Source: Mycobacteroides abscessus ATCC 19977 (GTDB lineage Bacteria > Actinomycetota > Actinomycetes > Mycobacteriales > Mycobacteriaceae). From it: 64,000 nucleotides of DNA. The position numbers were made by a program, and so were the translations under genes. Position 1 is the first letter of the stretch. Each line of letters opens with the position of its first letter. The notes beneath the pieces are model-generated. The model was given only the letters and a program-made list of their open reading frames with translations, searched no databases and was not told the origin of the DNA. The stretch is taken from NCBI RefSeq assembly GCF_000069185.1, contig NC_010397.1:558001-622000 (forward strand), given 5' to 3'. Positions 57,375 through 64,000 of the stretch are shown here, in pieces.

Positions 57375-58321
57375 GCGTGGTGGACATCCAGGAGGGTTTC
57401 GCCAAGATCAAGGCCGACGGCCCGAGCGCGCCCCGCCTGGCACGGGATCCGGTGAACCAGGCGATGATCAACAACTGGGTCGAGGCGATGGGCGACCGCA
57501 ACCCGATCTATGTCGACGAGGAGGCCGCGAAAGCAGCTGGTCATCCCGGAATCGTCGCGCCTCCCGCCATGGCGCAAGTGTGGACCATGGCCGGGCTGTA
57601 CGGAGAGCGCTCGGGCGATGACCCGCTGGGACGGGTGATGGCACTTCTCGATTCCGCGGGCTACGAGTCGGTGGTCGCCACGAACTACGAGCAGATCTAT
57701 CACCGTTATCTGGAGTTGGGTGAGCAGGTCACTACCACCAATGAGGTGACCGAGGTCTTCGGGCCCAAGCAGACGGCGCTGGGCGAGAGCTGGTTCATCA
57801 ATATCCACGCCGAGTGGCATGTGGGCGACGAGCTCGTCAACGAGATGAACTGGCGCATCATGAAGTTCCGGCCAGGTGCCAAGAAGGCGGCGGACGTTCC
57901 CCAAGATCTGGACCCGTCGAAACTCATGCGGCCGTCCTGGTCGCGGGACAGCGCCTACTTCTGGGAGGGTGTGGCGGCTCACGAGCTGCGGCTGCAGAAG
58001 CGCCCGGACGGTTCGTTGCAGCATCCGCCGGTGCCCGCGGTCTGGCAGGACAAAGAGGCTCCGATCGAGTATCAGGTGGCCAGCGGCCGGGGCACCGTGT
58101 ACAGCTACGTGGTGCATCACGCGCCCCAGGTACCGGGTCGCACACTGCCTTTCGTAATCGCGCTGGTGGAACTTGACGAGGGTGTGCGGATGCTGGGCGA
58201 GCTTCGAGGGGTGTCGCCCGACGATGTCCAGATCGGATTGCCGGTGCGGGCGACATATCTGGACTTTCCGGCCGAGGGCGAGGACCCTGCATGGACGCTG
58301 TACGCATGGGAGGCGGCGTGA
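57371..58321 (+). CDS. chsH2: Side-chain enoyl-CoA hydratase subunit ChsH2 (MaoC + DUF35)
   Basis: 316 aa, Rv3542c-like. The N-terminal MaoC hotdog domain (about 1-180) has VNQAMINNWVEAMGDRNPIYVDEEAAKAAGHPGIVAPPA. The C-terminal DUF35 OB-fold domain (about 200-316) is the part that binds the retro-aldolase Ltp2. With ChsH1 it hydrates the 17(20) double bond; the aldolase then releases propionyl-CoA. Start overlaps fadE29 and stop overlaps chsH1 (GTGA). Confidence 0.93.
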   Translation: MSVVDIQEGFAKIKADGPSAPRLARDPVNQAMINNWVEAMGDRNPIYVDEEAAKAAGHPGIVAPPAMAQVWTMAGLYGERSGDDPLGRVMALLDSAGYESVVATNYEQIYHRYLELGEQVTTTNEVTEVFGPKQTALGESWFINIHAEWHVGDELVNEMNWRIMKFRPGAKKAADVPQDLDPSKLMRPSWSRDSAYFWEGVAAHELRLQKRPDGSLQHPPVPAVWQDKEAPIEYQVASGRGTVYSYVVHHAPQVPGRTLPFVIALVELDEGVRMLGELRGVSPDDVQIGLPVRATYLDFPAEGEDPAWTLYAWEAA

Positions 58322-58710
58322 CCACTGTTGGAGAGAAGCTGCCCGAGCTGAAACTCGAAGGCACGCCCACGTTCATCGTGTCGACAGCGTTGGCGACGCG
58401 CGATTTTCAGGACGTCCATCACGACCGGGACCTGGCGCAGGCCAAGGGATCCAAGGACATCTTCATCAACATCCTGTCCGATACGGGCCTGGTGGAGAGG
58501 TTCGTGACCGACTGGGCGGGCCCCGCCGCTCGCGTGAAATCGATTTCACTGCGCTTGGGGGTGCCGTGGTATGCCTACGACACCACGGTGTTCACCGGTG
58601 AGGTGGCCGCTGTCGAAGACGGTGTGGTGGAAGTGGATGTGGTGGGCAACAACAGCCTTGGCGCACATGTGACCGCCAAAGTGAAGCTGACGATCGGAGC
58701 CGAACAGTGA
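58318..58710 (+). CDS. chsH1: Side-chain enoyl-CoA hydratase subunit ChsH1
   Basis: 130-aa single MaoC-like hotdog protein (Rv3541c). The hydratase-type segment ATRDFQDVHHDRDLAQAKGSKDIFINILSDTGLVERFV carries the catalytic acidic/His residues. It works only as a heteromer with ChsH2. GTG 58318 and the following ltp2 GTG 58707 both form GTGA overlaps, so chsH2-chsH1-ltp2 are tightly coupled. Confidence 0.93.
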   Translation: MTTVGEKLPELKLEGTPTFIVSTALATRDFQDVHHDRDLAQAKGSKDIFINILSDTGLVERFVTDWAGPAARVKSISLRLGVPWYAYDTTVFTGEVAAVEDGVVEVDVVGNNSLGAHVTAKVKLTIGAEQ

Positions 58711-59870
58711 CCGGGCTATCTGGCCGGAGCGCGATAGCCGGTATCGGGGCTACCGACTTTTCGAAGAAGTCGGGTCGATCCGAGCTCCGGCTGGCAGCCG
58801 AGGCGGTGCTCGACGCCCTCGATGACGCGGGGCTGTCTCCGTCGGACGTCGATGGCTTGGTGACTTTCACGATGGACTCCAACCTCGAGACCGCTGTGGC
58901 ACGGGCGACGGGCATCGGAGAGCTGAAGTTCTTCAGCCAGATCGGCTATGGCGGCGGTGCCGCGGCCGCGACCGTGCAGCAGGCCGCCCTGGCGGTCGCG
59001 GCGGGGGTCGCCGAAGTTGTTGTCGCGTACCGTGCTTTCAACGAGCGCTCGGAATTCCGGTTCGGTCAGGTGATGACCGGTCTGAGCTCGACCGCAGACT
59101 CTCGCGGCGTCGAGTACAGCTGGTCGTATCCTCACGGGCTGAGCACGCCGGCAGCGTCCGTCGCGATGATCGCTCGGCGATACATGCACGAATATGGTGC
59201 CACGAGTGCGGATTTCGGTGCGGTATCGGTGGCCGACCGTAAGCATGCGGCCACCAACCCCAAGGCGTTCTTCTACGGCAAGCCGATCACCATTGAGGAT
59301 CACCAGAATTCGCGGATGATCGCCGACCCGGTGCGACTGCTGGACTGCTGCCAGGAGAGCGACGGCGGGGTGGCGATTGTGGTGACCACGCCGGAGCGGG
59401 CCAAGGATCTCAAGAACCGGCCGGTGATCATTGAGGCCGCCGCGCAGGGGTCCGGCGAGGACCAGTTCACCATGTACTCGTACTACCGCGACGAGCTCGG
59501 ACTACCCGAGATGGGTCTGGTCGGTCGGCAGCTGTGGGACCAATCTGGGTTGACCCCCAACGATATTCAGACTGCCATCCTGTATGACCACTTCACGCCG
59601 TACACGCTGTTGCAACTCGAAGAGCTCGGTTTCTGCGGTAAGGGTGAGGCCAAGGATTTCATCGCCAACGGCGCGATAGAGCTGGGCGGCAAGCTGCCCA
59701 TCAACACCCACGGTGGTCAGCTCGGTGAGGCCTACATCCACGGCATGAACGGTATTGCCGAAGGTGTGCGCCAGCTGCGTGGCACGTCGGTCAACCAAGT
59801 GCCGAACGTCGAGCACGTCCTCGTCACCGCCGGCACCGGTGTGCCGACCTCCGGTCTGATCCTGGGATAA
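58707..59870 (+). CDS. ltp2: Side-chain retro-aldolase Ltp2 (thiolase-like)
   Basis: 387-aa thiolase-fold lipid-transfer-like protein (Rv3540c). It cleaves the 17-hydroxy C22-CoA thioester to androstenedione and propionyl-CoA, with the DUF35 domain of ChsH2. The usual thiolase nucleophile cysteine is replaced by a Gly/Ala-rich stretch (IGYGGGAAAATVQQA), and the C-terminal INTHGGQLGEAYIHGMNG is retained, as expected for an aldolase rather than a thiolase. Last gene of the cyp125 operon. Confidence 0.93.
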   Translation: MTGLSGRSAIAGIGATDFSKKSGRSELRLAAEAVLDALDDAGLSPSDVDGLVTFTMDSNLETAVARATGIGELKFFSQIGYGGGAAAATVQQAALAVAAGVAEVVVAYRAFNERSEFRFGQVMTGLSSTADSRGVEYSWSYPHGLSTPAASVAMIARRYMHEYGATSADFGAVSVADRKHAATNPKAFFYGKPITIEDHQNSRMIADPVRLLDCCQESDGGVAIVVTTPERAKDLKNRPVIIEAAAQGSGEDQFTMYSYYRDELGLPEMGLVGRQLWDQSGLTPNDIQTAILYDHFTPYTLLQLEELGFCGKGEAKDFIANGAIELGGKLPINTHGGQLGEAYIHGMNGIAEGVRQLRGTSVNQVPNVEHVLVTAGTGVPTSGLILG

Positions 59871-59948
59871 CGCGCGCGTCTATCGCGCCGAACGTAACCG
59901 CACGCGCGTATCTCGGGCGATTTCTGTGTATGCGGTTACAGTCGCCGG

Positions 59949-60674
59949 GTGAGCTACTCGGAGAGGTATCGCAATGGCGAGACGGTCGAGGTGTGGCGTG
60001 ATCTGTGGCAGTTGGGGTCTCGTGTTCGTGAACCTCGATATCTGGAAGATGCCACAGAGGTTGCGCACACGATGGCAATACGCGCGCGACGGAATATCGA
60101 GTTGATAGCGGATCGGCTCGTTGACAGCGGGTTTGTTGCTCACACCAACGGCAATGAGCGGAAGTCGCGAGTTCCGTTCATACCTGCTGGTGAAGATTCG
60201 CGAGTGTTCGTCGCGCAGCTAACAGAGAAACTCGGGCCTATTCCGCTCACTGTGGCGTCTTGGATCGAGTTTGTGGGGGACGTATGGCTGGTGGGTAGCC
60301 ACCCACGTTGGCTGGGCATCCACCAGTCTGACCCTCTGGTAGTCGAGTTCGAGGGCGCGTATTCGGGCGGCCACTCGGTGGCTTACTCATACTACGAGGG
60401 CGAGCACGAGGAGTGGTTGAAGAGCGGGATTGGTTCGTTTCAAATGGATTTCGCCCCAGATCGGCTACACAAGGCCAACATTAGTGGCGATGAGCCGTAT
60501 GGGATCTTCGTACCTGACGCCTACGCAGATGGCACTGTCAACATGGGCGGCCGGCACATGAGCTTCGTTTCCTATCTCAACTGGGTCTTCAAAGCCGGCG
60601 GGTTCCCCTTAGGGGACGGGGCAGATGCGCGGGCGCTTCGTGAGTGGTTAGGCGCTGGCATCCGGGAGCTATAA
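59949..60674 (+). CDS. Hypothetical 241-aa protein
   Basis: I do not recognise the family. It is soluble, acidic and aromatic-rich, with LGPIPLTVASWIEFVGDVWLVGSHPRW in the middle and FVSYLNWVFKAGGFPL near the end. That pattern suggests an immunity-like or SMI1-type alpha/beta fold, without firm evidence. GTG 59949 lacks a strong ribosome site; a GTAACCGCA inverted repeat lies just upstream. Codon use looks less GC-biased at third positions than in ltp2, consistent with acquisition. It interrupts the steroid genes. Confidence 0.65.
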   Translation: MSYSERYRNGETVEVWRDLWQLGSRVREPRYLEDATEVAHTMAIRARRNIELIADRLVDSGFVAHTNGNERKSRVPFIPAGEDSRVFVAQLTEKLGPIPLTVASWIEFVGDVWLVGSHPRWLGIHQSDPLVVEFEGAYSGGHSVAYSYYEGEHEEWLKSGIGSFQMDFAPDRLHKANISGDEPYGIFVPDAYADGTVNMGGRHMSFVSYLNWVFKAGGFPLGDGADARALREWLGAGIREL

Positions 60675-60733
60675 GGCTGCATTGCTGTTGGTGGGTGTCT
60701 GTATGGGTGGAAACCGATTATCTGTAGTGAGCG

Positions 60734-61258
60734 TTATCCGGGCAGCGTGACGGCCGGTCCGGTCGGCGCGTGTGGGGTGCCGTACGCCGTCTGTGCGGGG
60801 CCGGGCAGATCTGAACCGGCCGCGACCTGTGTCAGTGAGCATCGGTTGTCGCCATAGGCGGCGGGGGCGTTCGGGCGGGTGTCGTGGGGGATTTCGTCGG
60901 GCTTGCCCGCCACGACGAAGTACTCGGTGCCGATGTCGTAGCTGCGACCACAGGTCGGGCCGAAGTTTTCGACCTTGACGGTGGTGGTCGGCCCGACGTC
61001 GCCCTTGTAGACCTCTCGGACAGCGAACTGGTAGATCGTCCTGCCGGTCTCCGGATCACTGATCAGCTGGGTGTCGGTGGGTGTGCCCACAAAGATGGCT
61101 TGCGCGTGTCCCAGCCACTCTTTGATCGATGCCGAGTCCTTTCGGACATCCACGCAGGAGCAAGCGCATGCGACATTTGGCGCGACCGCGGTAGAGGCGG
61201 CGATACCGCCCGTGGTCAGCGTAATAGCGGCCACCATCAGGCCGGTCCAGCGAGTCAT
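60734..61258 (-). CDS. Exported TIMP/NTR-like domain protein
   Basis: 174 aa. The signal peptide (TGLMVAAITLTTGGIAASTAV) is followed by ACACSCVDVRKD, the cysteine-rich N-terminus typical of netrin/TIMP-like (NTR) domains. HAQAIFVGTPTDTQL, QFAVREVYKGDVGPTTTVKVENFGPTCGRSYDIGTEYFVVA continue the OB-type fold. Bacterial members are exported proteins of unknown role. ATG 61258 places the signal peptide correctly. It is convergent with the hypothetical gene before it. Confidence 0.75.
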   Translation of the reverse strand: MTRWTGLMVAAITLTTGGIAASTAVAPNVACACSCVDVRKDSASIKEWLGHAQAIFVGTPTDTQLISDPETGRTIYQFAVREVYKGDVGPTTTVKVENFGPTCGRSYDIGTEYFVVAGKPDEIPHDTRPNAPAAYGDNRCSLTQVAAGSDLPGPAQTAYGTPHAPTGPAVTLPG

Positions 61259-61366
61259 GGGCAAATTATGCACCGCCGACGCCGCCAGCGTAACCGCACC
61301 CACAGATTTCCGGCAGAAAACGTGCGTGTAGTTACTGTCGGGCGTGGGATGGCAACGGGAACGAGG

Positions 61367-62224
61367 TCAGGAGTGGGTGAGCTCCACATCGGCGAGCGCG
61401 GGGGCATCTTCCCGGTCAGCAACCACCGCGGAGATCAGCAGCTTGCCGTCTTCCTTCCAGATGCGGGTCTTCAGGGTCTCGCCTGGAAACACCACTCCGG
61501 CGAACTTCGCGGCATACGACGTCACGCGCGAGACGTCCCCGTCCAGCGCCGCGTCGACCGCTGCCTTGCACACCACGCCGTAGCTGCACAGCCCATGCAG
61601 GATGGGGCGGGGGAACCCGGCCGCTGCCGCGAAGGCCGGATCGGAGTGCAACGGATTACGGTCACCACACAGCCGATACAGCAGCGCCTGCTGCGGCAGG
61701 ATGTGCGTGGACACCTCGAGGTCGGCGTCGCGTTCGGGAACGCCGCCGTGGGAAGAAGGACCGCGCTCGCCGCCGAAGCCACCTTCACCGCGGGCGAAGA
61801 TCGAACGACGGATGGTCCAGAGGGGGCCCTGATCATCGGATGTCGTCGTCTCCGTGACGATGACGGCAGCCTTGCCCTTATCCCAGATTTCCACGACCTT
61901 GCCCTCGGAGCGGGCGGTGCCTGACGGTGGGAGCGGCCGGTGCGCAGTCACCTGTTCGGTGCCGTGCAGGATCTTGGCCAGGTCGATCTCGATCCCCGGA
62001 AAGGACACCTTGGGCGGCTCCACCGCGTGGAAGCCCGAGGCGACGGTCGCGAAGGTGGGCAGTACCTGCGGGGTCTTGTCCTGCAGGTAGCGCAGCTCGG
62101 TCTCGCTCACCGGATCGGCACCGGCACCGATCGCCAGGTGATACAGCTGCACATCGGACGCAGTCCACGAAAATTCGGCCGGTTCGGTAGCCGCGCCCAG
62201 CGCGATATCGACATTGATAGGCAT
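61367..62224 (-). CDS. chsH3: Steroid side-chain enoyl-CoA hydratase (ChsH3-type, Rv3538-like)
   Basis: 285-aa double-hotdog MaoC hydratase. The C-terminal hotdog has the hydratase-2 motif LYRLCGDRNPLHSDPAFAAAAGFPRPILHGLCSYGV near residue 190; the N-terminal one lacks it. In M. tuberculosis Rv3538 hydrates a steroid enoyl-CoA in an early side-chain beta-oxidation cycle. ATG 62224 is nine bases after kstD on the same strand, so both are driven from the KstR-controlled kstD promoter. Confidence 0.88.
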   Translation of the reverse strand: MPINVDIALGAATEPAEFSWTASDVQLYHLAIGAGADPVSETELRYLQDKTPQVLPTFATVASGFHAVEPPKVSFPGIEIDLAKILHGTEQVTAHRPLPPSGTARSEGKVVEIWDKGKAAVIVTETTTSDDQGPLWTIRRSIFARGEGGFGGERGPSSHGGVPERDADLEVSTHILPQQALLYRLCGDRNPLHSDPAFAAAAGFPRPILHGLCSYGVVCKAAVDAALDGDVSRVTSYAAKFAGVVFPGETLKTRIWKEDGKLLISAVVADREDAPALADVELTHS

Positions 62225-62233
62225 ATTCGGACC

Positions 62234-63913
62234 CTACTTCCCGGCGATATCGAGCGCGGCGAGGTAGCCCCACGTCATCGCCGGGCCGATGGTGGCGCCG
62301 GGACCGGCGTAGGTGTGGCCCATCACCGGGGTGCTGACATTGCCTGCGGCATAAAGGCCTTCGATGACGCTGTTGTCGTCGCGCAGCACACGCCCCTTGA
62401 CGTCGGTACGCACGCCGCCCTTGGTGCCCAGGTCTCCCGGCACCATCTTGGCCGCATAGAACGGAGCCTTGGTCAGCGCGCCGAGGTTGGGGTTCGGCTT
62501 GTTGGTGGGGTCACCGTAGTAGCGGTCGTACGCGCTCTTGCCGCGGCCGAAGTCCTCGTCGACACCGCTGCGGGCGAAGCCGTTGAATCGCTCGATGGTG
62601 GCGCGTAATTCCTCGACGGGGAGATTCGCCTTCTTCGCCAATTCCTCAATGGTGTCGGCCTTGACGATGACGCCCGATTCGATCCACTTACTTGGAATCT
62701 TCTGCCCCGGCTGCAATCCGGCGAAGATATAACGGTTGCGGTACTCCTGGTCGAAGACGAGCCACGCAGGCAGGTTCTCGCCCGGGCCGGGCCCCTGGCC
62801 GTACTGGCCGCCGTACATCCGGTGAGTGGCCTCGACGTAGGGCAGCGACTCGTTCATGAAGCGCTTGCCCGACGAGTTGACGATGATCGATCCGGGGGAG
62901 TTGCGCTCGGACAGCGCGAACCATGGCCGGCCGACCAACGGAACCGTGGGGCCCCACCACGAGTCCTCCATGAACTCCAGTGCGGCTCCGAGCTTTTCGG
63001 CGGCCAGGATGCCATCACCGGTGTTGGCCTTGGCGCCCACGGTCCACTCGGTGGTGATGGGCGCACGCTGGTACTTCACGCGCATCTGCTCGTTGTGCTC
63101 GAAACCGCCGGAGGCGAGAATGACGCCGCGACGCCCCCGGATGAGGGTCGGTTCGGAGGCTTCGGGAGCCCCGGTCTCGCGCACGTAGACGCCCCTGACG
63201 GTCCCGTCCTCGATATAGAGGTCGGTGAGGGCGGTATTGAGCTTGACCGGCACTCCGGCGTCGCGCAGGCCGATACGCAGTGCGGCCGAGAGCGCCCGCC
63301 CCATGCCGACCAGTTTCTTACCGGTGCCCTGGGCCCAGAAGGTACGCACCCCCACCCGCAGGCTGCGCAGCACTCCGCGCGGGTGGCGCTTGAGCTGATT
63401 GAGCCGGACGTAATCCTGCTGGCGCACCACGACGTTCAAGGGAACCTTGCCGTACGGCGGCTCCAAGTTGGGCAGCTCGTCGCCGAGCTTCTTCGCGTCG
63501 AAGGGCTTTGGCTCCACCGAGCGACCGGCGGCACGTCCGCCCGGGGCTTCGGGGTAGTAGTCGGAGTAGTTGGGCACCCAGTCGAGCTTCAGCGGGGAGT
63601 TCGCGAGAACGAATGAGAGCATCTCCGGCCCGCGATCGAGGTAGGTATCGATCTTCTCGCGCGGAACGACGTCGCCGATGATGCTGTAGAGGTACTCGCG
63701 GGCGGCCTCGGGAGTATCGGTCTGGCGAGCTTTCTTGAGGACCTCATTGTTGGGGATCCAGACGCCACCGCCGGAGCGGGCCGTCGATCCACCGAAGTGG
63801 GGGGCCTTTTCGATCAGTACGGTGCTCAGCCCGTTGTGTGCCGCGGTGAGCGCCGCAACCATGCCGGCACCACCACTCCCGACGACGACGACGTCGTACT
63901 CCTGCTCAGTCAT
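62234..63913 (-). CDS. kstD: 3-ketosteroid delta1-dehydrogenase KstD
   Basis: 559-aa FAD flavoprotein (Rv3537) that introduces the 1,2 double bond in ring A; with KshAB this opens ring B. The N-terminal Rossmann motif is VVVVGSGGAGMVAALTAAHNG, followed by ARSGGGVWIPNN. The C-terminal FAD loop is YAAGNVSTPVMGHTYAGPGATIGPAMTWGY, in the usual active-site region. ATG 63913 is preceded by TATAAC, so the transcript is probably leaderless or nearly so, and a KstR operator overlaps that box. Confidence 0.95.
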   Translation of the reverse strand: MTEQEYDVVVVGSGGAGMVAALTAAHNGLSTVLIEKAPHFGGSTARSGGGVWIPNNEVLKKARQTDTPEAAREYLYSIIGDVVPREKIDTYLDRGPEMLSFVLANSPLKLDWVPNYSDYYPEAPGGRAAGRSVEPKPFDAKKLGDELPNLEPPYGKVPLNVVVRQQDYVRLNQLKRHPRGVLRSLRVGVRTFWAQGTGKKLVGMGRALSAALRIGLRDAGVPVKLNTALTDLYIEDGTVRGVYVRETGAPEASEPTLIRGRRGVILASGGFEHNEQMRVKYQRAPITTEWTVGAKANTGDGILAAEKLGAALEFMEDSWWGPTVPLVGRPWFALSERNSPGSIIVNSSGKRFMNESLPYVEATHRMYGGQYGQGPGPGENLPAWLVFDQEYRNRYIFAGLQPGQKIPSKWIESGVIVKADTIEELAKKANLPVEELRATIERFNGFARSGVDEDFGRGKSAYDRYYGDPTNKPNPNLGALTKAPFYAAKMVPGDLGTKGGVRTDVKGRVLRDDNSVIEGLYAAGNVSTPVMGHTYAGPGATIGPAMTWGYLAALDIAGK

Positions 63914-63914
63914 G

Positions 63915-63928
63915 TAGAACACGTTATA
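63915..63928. promoter_or_regulatory. KstR operator over the kstD core promoter
   Basis: TAGAACACGTTATA matches TnnAACnnGTTnnA. On the minus strand its far end is the -10 box TATAAC (63928-63923). It ends only one base before the kstD ATG. Confidence 0.85.
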
Positions 63929-64000
63929 GAATTGAGGCGGCCTGGCGCTACCGGCGCTGGCCTGTGGTTTCATCGCCCGGACGCTGTGATGTTGCGGTGA

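Noticed and set aside
63929..64000. Coding sequence at the right edge
   Set aside because: Open frames here are extensions of shadow frames over kstD; the last 72 bases show no supported gene.

Overview
The window is high-GC actinobacterial DNA and reads as a chromosomal segment of a rapidly growing mycobacterium of the Mycobacteroides abscessus-chelonae group. The evidence is gene order (mutY/canB/disA/radA/lpqE/carD/ispD/ispF/cysS/rlmB, then kstR and the cholesterol genes), many GTG starts, leaderless-looking promoters, KstR and KstR2 operators, and an Arr rifampicin ADP-ribosyltransferase inside the steroid region, which is where I remember arr in M. abscessus. Species was not confirmed by any search. 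I see no rRNA, tRNA, CRISPR array, insertion sequence or prophage.

Layout. 1-14.4 kb is a conserved housekeeping block: a GlxA/AraC-type regulator, MutY, carbonic anhydrase CanB, an LCP cell-wall ligase, an Rv3587c-like membrane protein, DisA, RadA, two secreted MmpS-like proteins, LpqE, CarD, IspD, IspF, CysS and an RlmB-type methyltransferase. 14.4-21.4 kb holds a lipoprotein phosphodiesterase, a zinc-type ABC transporter behind a Zur-like palindrome (with a 5-oxoprolinase A gene at its tail), and an OtsB-like/GH15 two-domain protein.

21.4-29.6 kb is the first steroid block: KstR, FadE34, KshB, and HsaA-HsaC-HsaB for ring A/B cleavage. HsaD, which lies between hsaA and hsaC in M. tuberculosis, is absent here and a 12-bp tandem repeat occupies the junction. 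29.6-35.5 kb is an accessory block (FmdB-like protein and formamidase, an exported agmatine deiminase lipoprotein, aquaporin, an uncharacterised 423-aa protein, Arr behind a rifamycin-associated palindrome, a DoxX-like protein). 35.5-50.1 kb is the KstR2 regulon for ring C/D (HIP) breakdown: FadE33/32/31, FadD3, FadE30, IpdF, KstR2, FadA6, IpdC/B/A, EchA20 and two SDRs. 50.2-59.9 kb carries Ddn and side-chain degradation: a CYP125 paralogue, FadA5, CYP125, FadE28/29, ChsH2/H1 and Ltp2. After two accessory genes, 61.4-63.9 kb holds a ChsH3-type hydratase and KstD.

Together the steroid genes cover side-chain oxidation (CYP125, FadE34, FadE28/29, ChsH1/H2, Ltp2, FadA5), ring opening (KstD, KshB reductase, HsaAB, HsaC) and HIP degradation (FadD3 onward). 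KstR-type palindromes mark the first two modules and KstR2-type palindromes mark the HIP module. Genes are tightly packed, with repeated ATGA/GTGA start-stop overlaps and four convergent pairs sharing a CTAG overlap.
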